The position numbers and the translations under genes are program-made. Positions 36,164 to 43,617 of a stretch of DNA of 64,000 nucleotides are shown here, piece after piece. Position 1 is the first letter of the stretch. Every line of letters starts with the position of its first letter. This DNA comes from Planctomycetaceae bacterium (GTDB lineage Bacteria > Planctomycetota > Planctomycetia > Pirellulales > Lacipirellulaceae): positions 124,001-188,000 of the forward strand of contig PABB01000015.1 of assembly GCA_002702655.1 (NCBI GenBank), in the 5' to 3' direction. The notes beneath the pieces were generated by a model. It saw only the letters and a program-made list of their open reading frames with translations, had not been told where the DNA came from and ran no database searches.

Positions 36164-36389
36164 CAGCACTTTGACTATCGGCTTCGCCGGATGCCGCCGC
36201 AACACGACGCACGGCCGAACGGGAGTCCGCCGCATCACGGCGGAGAGTCAGTTCGTGCCGCCGAATTCGGACTTCGCGCGGCGCTTCCACTCCAATCAAG
36301 GTGCTTCGCGACGTGACTCGCAAGACGGTGACTATGATCTGATCGCCGATGTGAATCGATTCGCTGGGCCTGCGATTCAGCACGAGCAT
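36129..36389 (-). CDS. csrA: CsrA, RNA-binding carbon storage regulator, with C-terminal extension
   Basis: 86 residues from the ATG at 36389, with AGGG just upstream. MLVLNRRPSESIHIGD, IVTVLRV and IGVEAPREVRIRRHEL make the CsrA beta-barrel. The two residues that contact RNA, Leu4 and Arg44, are kept. CsrA dimers bind GGA motifs in mRNA leaders to block or help translation, often for biofilm and motility genes. About 35 extra residues (rich in Ala, Ser and Asp) follow the usual end. The last 11 codons lie opposite the 3' end of the FixJ-type gene. The neighbouring ANTAR regulator is also an RNA binder. Confidence 0.92.
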   Translation of the reverse strand: MLVLNRRPSESIHIGDQIIVTVLRVTSRSTLIGVEAPREVRIRRHELTLRRDAADSRSAVRRVAAASGEADSQSAASLQAAFDCAE

Positions 36390-36868
36390 GTTGCCCTGCA
36401 AGCTGAGTGGCTCACGAGGCGGGGAGGCCGTGTCCAGCCGATTCTGCACGGGAGGGATTTCGCGGCAACTGGAGCTTGACCAGTTTCAACTGGGAAAACG
36501 CCAGTCGTTTCGCCGTCCAGGGCGCTTGGGCAAATGCAAACCAGATTAAACACACGACACCGCGGCTACGCTCGTCGCCACTTGTGGGCCGTGCGAGCCG
36601 CCGCGCCGCCGTTCGACAGTCAGACTCCTCGCTGAACACCCAGAGTCTGCCGCGACCAGTGCGGACAGCCGCATCATTTCTCAATCGCCGAACTCCGGCT
36701 GTTATGCACCATCACTCGCGTCGGAGTCGACGCGCATTGCTTCGCTCGGCGGCTTCGGCGCTGTCACTCGGGAAATCACCAACTGCTTGTCGAAGCTGCC
36801 GGTCGACGCCACGCGCGGGTGCTGACGACCGCCCGTCAAGCGGGCGGTTTCCGCCGTCGCGCAGTCGG
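36390..36868. other. Intergenic region upstream of csrA
   Basis: A 479-base gap between two minus-strand genes. Apart from the hairpin at 36828-36848 I see no gene or site. The short frames on both strands lack ribosome sites and family motifs. Confidence 0.4.
36828..36848 (-). terminator. Possible terminator hairpin of PEP-CTERM gene
   Basis: An 8-base-pair stem (ACCGCCCG / CGGGCGGT) with a 5-base loop, 20 bases after the PEP-CTERM stop. There is no T tract on the minus strand, so termination is uncertain. Confidence 0.35.
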
Positions 36869-37912
36869 TCAATTCGCCCAGCGTGCTCGCCATCGGCGAC
36901 GGCCGCTGACAACCAACGCCATTGTCGCCGCCAACGCCCACGTTGCCGGTTCGGGGACCGCGCCCACCGGGGCGGGCACGCTGAGATCGACGCCGAGTTG
37001 TTGCTGCCAGATGAGAAAATCGCCGCCGGCCGATTGGCTGTCACCGGTGGCATCGGCCCCAGCGCCGGCGCCGTAGGCTGTTTGCCACGTTGCCAGGTCG
37101 CTCCCGTCGACGTCGGCATCTTCGTCGAAGTCGCCGAGGATCCCGTCGTTCACAAAGAAATTGTCGAAGTACGACACGCCCGGCTTATTGATCGACTCGC
37201 TGTCGAAATACGTAGCGAGCGATGCGATATCGGCGTCAGTGAAGCTGTCGGAAGCCGTGTTCACGAACAGCTCGTCCACAACCAGATTGCCGTTGAGGAA
37301 CCCCTGATACCGCTTGGCGTCAAAATCGAGAACCATGTCGAAGTGGTTCCACGTGTTGAAGCCCACGACCGACGTGGCGTACTCAAAGGCGCCGGGCACC
37401 GCCTTGTTCGCGCCCTGGGCGTACACAATGCCGCCGTTGACCGCTTCGACGCCGAAGCGGCCGAGGTATTCCAATCCATCGTCATAGGGTTCGACGCCGA
37501 AAAAGGGGCCAAAGCCTGCGCCGGTCGACTGCTGCACCAACATATCCCAGCCGATGTGCACGTACTGCCCCGTGGGGTAGTTGCTGGCCTGCACGGCCCA
37601 ATAACTGTAGTCGTCGGCGCCGTGCGTGACCCTCACCGCTTGCGAACCGTCGGGCCCTACGCCGGATTGGATGGTCGCGGTGTCATCGCCGAGACCGACC
37701 CAGCCCTGCTGGCCTTTGAGTTGCCCCGCATAGCCGCCCGAGGGTAGATACGTCGTGCTATAGCCGGCAGCGGCTTCGAATCCGCGCGTGTCGACGATCG
37801 GCCCGCCGCCCCATGCCTGGCCGGCGACGGCAAGCAAGGTCAATCCGGCGGCGACTCGCATGGTGCGCAAAGCACTGCGCGCACTGCTAGTGATGCTGGA
37901 GCTCTCATGCAT
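36869..37912 (-). CDS. PEP-CTERM protein with dockerin-like repeat, paralogue of 41296-42177
   Basis: 347 residues (an ATG at 37861 is an alternative start). Signal peptide MRVAAGLTLLAVAGQAWG. The body starts DTRGFEAAAGYSTTYLPSGGYAGQLKGQQGW, closely matching DAGGFEAARGFSATFSPGVGYTGQLEGQ in the protein at 41296-42177. The match continues through the WDM, FGPF.G.E, FLNG and YFDN blocks, a concanavalin-like pattern. A calcium-loop pair (GDFDEDADVDGSDL, GDSQSAGGDFL) precedes VPEPATWALAATMALVVSGRRR, the sorting signal. Probably a surface carbohydrate-binding protein. Function unknown. Confidence 0.88.
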   Translation of the reverse strand: MHESSSITSSARSALRTMRVAAGLTLLAVAGQAWGGGPIVDTRGFEAAAGYSTTYLPSGGYAGQLKGQQGWVGLGDDTATIQSGVGPDGSQAVRVTHGADDYSYWAVQASNYPTGQYVHIGWDMLVQQSTGAGFGPFFGVEPYDDGLEYLGRFGVEAVNGGIVYAQGANKAVPGAFEYATSVVGFNTWNHFDMVLDFDAKRYQGFLNGNLVVDELFVNTASDSFTDADIASLATYFDSESINKPGVSYFDNFFVNDGILGDFDEDADVDGSDLATWQTAYGAGAGADATGDSQSAGGDFLIWQQQLGVDLSVPAPVGAVPEPATWALAATMALVVSGRRRWRARWAN

Positions 37913-38231
37913 AGCGGTTCTCTGTTCGCAGCGGTGAGAATTGGCGGGAGGGGCAAACTACGCAGCCTTGCAGGCCATGTGCAGCGCAGTTGCGAGGTGG
38001 AGGGCCATAGACGCCATAATAGATGCGTTTTGCCAACCTGACAACAAATTGCCTATTCTGCAAAACGACCGGCATAACCCGTGAAATCGGCAAACTCCGC
38101 CCAAAACGTATGAACTTGCTCCGGACGGGGCGTCGATACCTCCTGCAAGCCGAGTTTTCACTCGCCGGGCGTCTGCGCTCCCCGTGGGGGGGCGCCCGCT
38201 CAGCGGAAATCGCCTTTCCCGGTTTCGCACC
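37913..38231. other. Divergent intergenic region
   Basis: A 319-base gap between the divergent PEP-CTERM and lipoprotein genes, expected to hold both promoters. Locally AT-richer around 38020-38080. No operator identified. Confidence 0.4.
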
Positions 38232-39101
38232 ATGTCGACCACTCGCCATTGCCGCCGACGCCACACGACGCAGCCGCACCGCTTGCACAGCGGCCTGGTT
38301 GTCGCGCTGATGGTCTGGCTTGCGGCGTCGACCGGGTGCACCGTTTGCCGACACGCCAAGCGCACGCTGTTCGACGAGCCGGCCGAGTACTCGGCGCGTC
38401 GCGACCGCCCGCGCAGCATCAAGCTCTACCGCCAGTGGGCCGAGGAGCAGTGGCAGCAGTTCTCCGGCGACTGCGGAGAAGGCGTCGAGCGCGAAGAGTT
38501 CGGCGCTGGTTTCCGCGACGGCTTTGTCGACTACGTCTACGCGGGCGGCACGGGCGAACCGCCGCCGGTCCCGCCGCGCAAGTTCTGGAACGCCGCCTGG
38601 CGCAACGGCGAGGGCCACTCGGCCTCCGCCGATTGGTTCAGCGGCTATCGAGTCGGCTCGTCCGTGGCTCGCGACGGCGGCTTTCGACGGGCGGCCATCG
38701 TGCTGTCGTCGTATCAGGTTCCCGGAGCGATGCCGTACTTCGATCACCAAGTCCGTCCCGAGGCCGCTCCGTTGCCAGCGGGAGGAGAAATGGTGGCTCC
38801 GCCGCGGCCTGAGTTGCTGCCGCCGACACAGGCGCCGCCCTTGCCGACGCCGCAGGTCCAACCGCAATTGCAGGCCCCGGCCGCCGATGAATTCTCAAAC
38901 ACTGAAGACACCGTTCCTTGGAACGATCTGGCCGTGGAACTCATTCGCGATGCAAACGCCCGCGACCAGCGGCACGCCGCGCAGGCCGCGGAGCCGGCGC
39001 CGCAGGAGTCGTTACCGCGCCGCGATTACGTCCTGTCGGACTCGGCTGTTCGGGCCGTCAGCAGCGAATCGCGGGCGAGCCAGATCAAACTCATCCGGTA
39101 G
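38232..39101 (+). CDS. Putative lipoprotein upstream of polysaccharide export gene
   Basis: 289 residues. A basic N terminus leads to LVVALMVWLAASTGC, a probable lipoprotein signal. The middle (IKLYRQWAEEQWQQFSGDCGEG..FGAGFRDGFVDYVYAGGTGEPPPVPPRKFWNAAWRNGEGH..ADWFSGYRVGSSVA) matches a pattern common in planctomycete lipoproteins near exopolysaccharide genes. The C-terminal half is Pro/Gln/Ala-rich and probably disordered. It lies 78 bases before the export protein gene on the same strand, so both are likely one operon and the protein may sit in the outer membrane with the exporter. Function not proven. Confidence 0.78.
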   Translation: MSTTRHCRRRHTTQPHRLHSGLVVALMVWLAASTGCTVCRHAKRTLFDEPAEYSARRDRPRSIKLYRQWAEEQWQQFSGDCGEGVEREEFGAGFRDGFVDYVYAGGTGEPPPVPPRKFWNAAWRNGEGHSASADWFSGYRVGSSVARDGGFRRAAIVLSSYQVPGAMPYFDHQVRPEAAPLPAGGEMVAPPRPELLPPTQAPPLPTPQVQPQLQAPAADEFSNTEDTVPWNDLAVELIRDANARDQRHAAQAAEPAPQESLPRRDYVLSDSAVRAVSSESRASQIKLIR

Positions 39102-39179
39102 CGACCACAGCGGACCGCCTGTCGTACGTATTCGAAAGCTTCCCGGACAACAACTGCCGTCGCATCCTTCTTCAAGCCC

Positions 39180-40541
39180 ATGGCCATCAGTGCACCACCC
39201 GTCGACTCGCCCGCTCGCAGCCGTTCGCGGTTGGCGGTTCTTGCGTGTGCCTGCGTCGGCCTGCTGTCGGCTGGCTGTGCGGCGGTCACCAACCCGGTGG
39301 CCAACGGCATTCCCGTGCGGATTCTCCCCGAAGAACTCAAGGCGGAATCACGCGAGGGATTTGAACGCATCCCGTTGACGGCGCTGCGCCAGCCGCCAGC
39401 CGAAGAGTACCTGCTGGGACCGGGCGATACGCTGGGCGTGTACGTGGAAGGCATTCTCGGCGAAGCGGAAACGGCCCCGCCGGTCAATTTGCCCGAGCAG
39501 CCGGAACTGCCGCCGTCAATTGGCTATCCGTTTCCGATTCGCAACGACGGAACGATCTCGCTGCCTTACGTCGGCAGCGTGAACGTCAACGGCCTGACGG
39601 TCGAGCAGGCCGAGCAGAAGGTGATCGACACGTACCTGCAGCAGCAGATTCTCCGCGCCGAGGACCAGCGGATCCTGGTCAGTCTCCTGCGGTCGCGCAC
39701 CGTGAGGGTGCTCGTGCTGCGAGAGGACTCGCCCTCGGGCCAGGTGCAGCTGCAGAACCAATCCTTGCTGGGTCTGGGAACGACGACCACCACCATCGGC
39801 GGCGGCGGTCGGGCGACCGGCGACGTCATCGAGTTGCCCGCTTACCAGAACGATCTGCTCAGCGCGCTGGCTCGCACCGGCGGTCTGCCGGGGCTCGAGT
39901 CCAATCAGGTGGTCGTCATTCAGCGTGGCTATTGGGACGGAACACAGGGGGGCGAAGTCGGTTCGGCAGCCGGTCTGCGGGAGGTTGGAAGTCAAGACGG
40001 CGAACCAAGAACCATCCGGATTCCATTGGAGACTCGCCCGGGGGCGCCGCTGCCGTTCGATCCGCGCGACGTCATCCTGCAAACTGGCGACATCATCTCG
40101 ATCGAAAGCCGCGATCCGCAGTTCTACTACACAGGCGGGCTGATCCCGTCCGGCGAGTATCCGCTCCCGAACAACTACGATTTGACCGTTGTCGAGGCGG
40201 TGCTCAAAGCTCGCGGACCGCTGCTCAACGGCGGCATCAACTCGAACAATCTCAACGGCGCCATCGTGGGGGCGGGCATCGGCAACCCGTCGCCGAATCT
40301 GGTGTCGGTCCTGCGCAAGACGCCCAACGGCGGGCAGGTGATGATCCGGGTCGACCTTGACGAGGCGCTGCGGGATCCCCGGCAGAATCTCATCGTGCAG
40401 GCCGACGACGTGCTCATCCTGCAAGAAACCCCCGACCAGTCGATCGCGCGGTACATCAGCCAGGTGTTCAGCTTCAACTTCGTCGGCCGAGCGCCGAATC
40501 ATCGGGACGCCACAGGAACCACAACGGTCAACGTGCCGTAG
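39180..40541 (+). CDS. Polysaccharide export outer-membrane protein (Wza/OPX family)
   Basis: 453 residues with a lipoprotein signal (VLACACVGLLSAGC). The Poly_export domain is clear: EEYLLGPGDTLGVYVEG, then IRNDGTISLPYVGSVNVNGLTVEQAEQKVIDTYLQQQ. SLBB-like repeats follow, each built around a beta-grasp pattern (YYTGGLIPSGEYPLPNNYDLTVVEAVLKARG). The C terminus (ISQVFSFNF) may be the membrane-spanning strand or helix. It forms the channel through which exopolysaccharide leaves the cell. No Wzc-like kinase gene is next to it. PEP-CTERM genes surround it. Confidence 0.93.
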   Translation: MAISAPPVDSPARSRSRLAVLACACVGLLSAGCAAVTNPVANGIPVRILPEELKAESREGFERIPLTALRQPPAEEYLLGPGDTLGVYVEGILGEAETAPPVNLPEQPELPPSIGYPFPIRNDGTISLPYVGSVNVNGLTVEQAEQKVIDTYLQQQILRAEDQRILVSLLRSRTVRVLVLREDSPSGQVQLQNQSLLGLGTTTTTIGGGGRATGDVIELPAYQNDLLSALARTGGLPGLESNQVVVIQRGYWDGTQGGEVGSAAGLREVGSQDGEPRTIRIPLETRPGAPLPFDPRDVILQTGDIISIESRDPQFYYTGGLIPSGEYPLPNNYDLTVVEAVLKARGPLLNGGINSNNLNGAIVGAGIGNPSPNLVSVLRKTPNGGQVMIRVDLDEALRDPRQNLIVQADDVLILQETPDQSIARYISQVFSFNFVGRAPNHRDATGTTTVNVP

Positions 40542-40669
40542 CAGGAGATGGCATCGGCGGCGGTCCTTCGGCGCATTCTGCACACAAACAGCGGTTGGCG
40601 CGGCAGTGCGGTGTGCTCAGCGTCGTGCGGGCCGAGACCGCGAACAAGCAGGGTCCCCGGCGACGGCAC

Positions 40670-40701
40670 AAAAAAACGACCAGACCTTGCGGTCTGGTCG
40701 T
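40670..40701 (-). terminator. Rho-independent terminator
   Basis: Stem ACGACCAGACC (40676-40686) pairs with 40691-40701 around a 4-base loop. The minus strand continues into seven T residues (40670-40676 read as A on plus). It ends the transcript of the proline-rich protein gene at 40757-41203. Confidence 0.85.
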
Positions 40702-40756
40702 TGGTGTCATTCAACTTTCTTAGGCGCCCCCAGAGCTTTCGGGGGAAAGCCCGCCG

Positions 40757-41203
40757 TTAAAACGGCGGACGCGGCGGCGGCCGGAAGGGGCTGCGCGGCG
40801 GCGGGCGATACGGCGGCGGTGCAATAATCACCGACGACGCAGTCGACGGAGCCGACGGTTGGACCGAAGAGGTCGCCGTCGATGTCGCGGTGGCCGCTGC
40901 TGCAACGGCCACGGCCGCGGTGTCGCTTGCCGCGGGCGCGGCAACGACAGTCGGCGTCGAAGTGGCGCTGTCAGCCAAAGCGACCCCGGCATCCAACGTC
41001 ACCGCCGGCAGGCCGAAGGGATTCGAAGTGAATCGATTCCCCAAGACGATCCGGTACGGATTGACGTAGACCCGACGCACGGTGCGCTGCTTCTTGCTCC
41101 GACTCAACGTCCGGAACGGCGAGGACCCCTCTTCCGCCCCGGCGTTGCAGGCGGTGACGCCTACCACTGCCGCAATCATGAGTGAAAAAACTCGGCGTAG
41201 CAT
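40757..41203 (-). CDS. Small secreted protein with proline-rich tail
   Basis: 148 residues with a signal peptide (MLRRVFSLMIAAVVGVTACNAGA). A basic segment (RSKKQRTVRRVYVNPYRIVLGNRF) is followed by a low-complexity Ala/Thr/Ser/Val stretch of about 60 residues and a tail of RPPPRSPFRPPPRPPF type. I do not recognise a family. It is a single-gene unit with its own strong terminator, beside the export gene. It could be a cell-surface or matrix component. The low-complexity linker suggests an extended, possibly glycosylated chain. Confidence 0.65.
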   Translation of the reverse strand: MLRRVFSLMIAAVVGVTACNAGAEEGSSPFRTLSRSKKQRTVRRVYVNPYRIVLGNRFTSNPFGLPAVTLDAGVALADSATSTPTVVAAPAASDTAAVAVAAAATATSTATSSVQPSAPSTASSVIIAPPPYRPPPRSPFRPPPRPPF

Positions 41204-41227
41204 GTCATGCCTTGGTTAGGGTGTAGC

Positions 41228-41246
41228 GACCGCCAGGCAGGCGGTC
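41228..41246 (-). terminator. Possible terminator hairpin
   Basis: A 7-base-pair stem (GACCGCC / GGCGGTC) with a 5-base loop, 50 bases after the PEP-CTERM stop at 41296. There is no T tract on the minus strand. Confidence 0.3.
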
Positions 41247-41295
41247 AAAATCATAGGTAAGTCGATCTTCGATACAGTCTAGCAATTCCGTGCTA

Positions 41296-42177
41296 TCAGG
41301 CCAAGCGACGGCGCCAAGCCAAGCCGATTAGGCTCATGGCAGCCAGAGCCAGCGTTGCCGGTTCGGGAATGCAGGCGCCCTCATGGACCGTGTAGTTGTC
41401 GAAGTAGGCCGTCGCGGTCAGGCCGTCGAAGGCCGGACCTTCCGAGACAGCCGTAATATCCGCATCGGTGAAGAACAGCGCTCCTGCGTCGACAAAGCTC
41501 TCGACGTTGATCAGTTCGCCGTTCAAGAAAGCGGTGGACGTCTTGGCGGTGAAGTCGAGTTCGATGCGGAAGCTGTTCCACGCGTCGAACGCCACGTCCT
41601 TGGCCGTGTCGGTCAGCACCAAGTTGCCCGTGCCGGCTTCGCCGACCAGGACGGTCCCCGACGTGGCGTCAACGCCGAACGACGAGTGCACCGTCAGGTT
41701 TTGATCGTAGTAGGTCTCGATGCCCATGAACGGACCGAAGTCTGTGCCGGGCGTGCCACCGGACCCAGGCGAGGGGATCATCATGTCCCACTCGATGCAA
41801 ATGAAGTCTTCGCCCTGGCTGGGATAAATGCCCGTACGGACGCCCCAACGAGCGTCGGTGTCGCCCTTGTAAACTTCAACGGCTTGGCTGCCGGCGGCGC
41901 CGAGCGGCGAGTTCACGCCAGTGACCACAGTCGCGGTGCTGGTGCCGGTGCCGCCAATCGGAGTCGACCACAGATCGACGTCGCCGACGGCCTGACCTTC
42001 CAACTGTCCGGTGTAACCTACGCCCGGCGAGAACGTTGCCGAGAACCCGCGGGCCGCTTCAAAGCCGCCCGCATCGTAGATAGTCAACTGTGCCGAGGCG
42101 TTGGCGGCGCCAAACGCCACCAAGGCCGCTGCGCTGCACAGCCCGTGCAGAGCAAAGCGAGTAAATGTACGAGTCAT
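41296..42177 (-). CDS. PEP-CTERM protein, paralogue of 36869-37912
   Basis: 293 residues from an ATG at 42177 with GAGGGG 8 bases upstream. Signal peptide MTRTFTRFALHGLCSAAALVAFGAANASA. The body begins DAGGFEAARGFSATFSPGVGYTGQLEGQ and follows the same plan as the protein at 36869-37912, but lacks its dockerin-like pair. IPEPATLALAAMSLIGLAWRRR is the sorting signal. Probably a concanavalin-like surface protein. Both paralogues flank the polysaccharide export genes. Confidence 0.88.
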   Translation of the reverse strand: MTRTFTRFALHGLCSAAALVAFGAANASAQLTIYDAGGFEAARGFSATFSPGVGYTGQLEGQAVGDVDLWSTPIGGTGTSTATVVTGVNSPLGAAGSQAVEVYKGDTDARWGVRTGIYPSQGEDFICIEWDMMIPSPGSGGTPGTDFGPFMGIETYYDQNLTVHSSFGVDATSGTVLVGEAGTGNLVLTDTAKDVAFDAWNSFRIELDFTAKTSTAFLNGELINVESFVDAGALFFTDADITAVSEGPAFDGLTATAYFDNYTVHEGACIPEPATLALAAMSLIGLAWRRRLA

Positions 42178-42576
42178 TAGCGGACCCCTCACGGTGAAAA
42201 AAGGTGAATCAAAAGATGCAAATACTGCCTGAAAGATCGTTCGCCACGGGCACAGACCTCTCAATCCGTCCCATCCGCATGCACGGACATAAACCCGAGA
42301 CTAAGCGCTGCGGCTCTCCGCGTCAACGATTTTCGCGGAACCTTCACACGACTTTTTCCAATGGTTTCGCCCCAATCCGGAAGGCGCCGTTCGAAAGGGA
42401 GCGGCGTGCGCAAAATCGATGTCGAATGACGCGATTTCGCGTCCCTGGCCCCGGAGGCGGGGACGGAGCGGCCGCCTGGCCCCTCAAAAAAAAAACGCCG
42501 ACCGCTGTGCGGTCGGCGCGGGGGACTCGAAATTGGGCTGCTCCCGGCGTGCGCGAGCGCCGCTGGTCGGCAGTGA
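42178..42576. other. Intergenic region with terminator
   Basis: A 399-base gap. It holds the strong terminator at 42486-42518 of the gene to its right and, presumably, the promoter of the gene to its left. A short plus-strand frame here has no supporting motif. Confidence 0.5.
42486..42518 (-). terminator. Rho-independent terminator
   Basis: A 10-base-pair stem (CGCCGACCGC at 42496-42505 with 42509-42518), 3-base loop, then ten T residues on the minus strand. It ends the 42577-43299 transcript. Confidence 0.9.
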
Positions 42577-43299
42577 CTAGCCGCGACCCAGACGCCGGCG
42601 GCGGCTCAGAACCACCGCTCCAGCGACCAGACCGCCGAAGAGAAACGATGACGCCTCCGGTACGGCGACCGTGTAGCGATTGAAACTGGTGAACGTGACG
42701 TCCCCGGTGAAGCCCGGGTTGCCGCTGGAAATCCCATCTCCGAACGCCTCGTCAGAGCGGAACGCCGACCCGGAGATGTAGGTCCCTACGAAGCTGATCG
42801 TACTACCGGGAGAAAGCCCCAGCGACGCGAGCGACGTGCTGAACGTGTGCGTCGGTGCTGAGGGGTCGCCGGTGGGCGACAGGCCAGCCGAGTTCTGGAA
42901 CCCGTGCGAGCCCGTCGACAGCGACCACAGCCCGGCAAAACCGGCGTCCAGAGCGATCGCATAGTCGGCTTGCATACCGCCGGCGAAGGTGACGACAGAT
43001 CCGCCGCTGCCGCCGCCAGTGATTGCGGTCCGCAGGGCGTCGGCGGTGTCGGTGAACGAGCTCGTATCCGCAAATCCGCCCGACGCGGCGTCGATGTACA
43101 GCACCAGTGCGTCGTTGAGGTTTCCGCCGCCGCGGCTGAACGAGAAGTAGAGATTGGTCAGGTCATTGGTGATTTCCAGGCTCCCGCCCCCGACGGCGCC
43201 TCCAAACCCGGAATTGCCGTTGCCGGTGTACAAGTCGCCGCGCACATGCGGGCACAACAGGAGCAGCGTCGCCGCAGCGAACACGCAAGAGCGAATCAT
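42577..43299 (-). CDS. PEP-CTERM-like protein with PEA-variant sorting signal
   Basis: 240 residues. Signal peptide MIRSCVFAAATLLLLCPHVRG. The body is Gly/Ser-rich and beta-like (NLYFSFSRGGGNLNDALVLYIDAASGGF). The C terminus is VPEASSFLFGGLVAGAVVLSRRRR: the third motif residue is Ala instead of Pro. The same VPEASSFLFGGL string ends the protein at 45644-46504, although the bodies are not obviously related. Likely surface-sorted. Function unknown. A strong terminator follows, so it is a single-gene unit. Confidence 0.85.
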   Translation of the reverse strand: MIRSCVFAAATLLLLCPHVRGDLYTGNGNSGFGGAVGGGSLEITNDLTNLYFSFSRGGGNLNDALVLYIDAASGGFADTSSFTDTADALRTAITGGGSGGSVVTFAGGMQADYAIALDAGFAGLWSLSTGSHGFQNSAGLSPTGDPSAPTHTFSTSLASLGLSPGSTISFVGTYISGSAFRSDEAFGDGISSGNPGFTGDVTFTSFNRYTVAVPEASSFLFGGLVAGAVVLSRRRRLGRG

Positions 43300-43617
43300 G
43301 TGAGTACCTCATCGTCTGAAAAGTAGCCACGATCAAGCCATCGTGGCGCCGGACAAGGGCGACGCGCAGGACATCCGCCAACGACCGATGCGCAGCGAGC
43401 ACTCCCCGTTGCATCAGATAAGTAAGGTCGCCACAGTGCGATTCTGGTATCGAATTCTCGGAATTTCAACGCTATTCCGGTCGCGGGCCGTCAGCAACGT
43501 CGACGGCAGGAAGCCGCCAGAGACGAGCGCAAGACGCGCATCGTGCCCTAACCTCCCGTCACGTGAGAAGTTGCGCTTGAAGGTCCGCGCTCCGGCAGAC
43601 ATGCCGGCTGGGGCCCG
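43300..43617. other. Intergenic region
   Basis: A 318-base gap between the sugar-phosphate transferase stop and the PEP-CTERM-like gene start, both on the minus strand. No clear signal seen beyond an AT-rich stretch near 43420-43490 that could hold the promoter. Confidence 0.35.

Noticed and set aside
42481-42520. Poly-A run as a plus-strand feature
   Set aside because: With the adjacent stem it forms a standard terminator read on the minus strand, which explains it.
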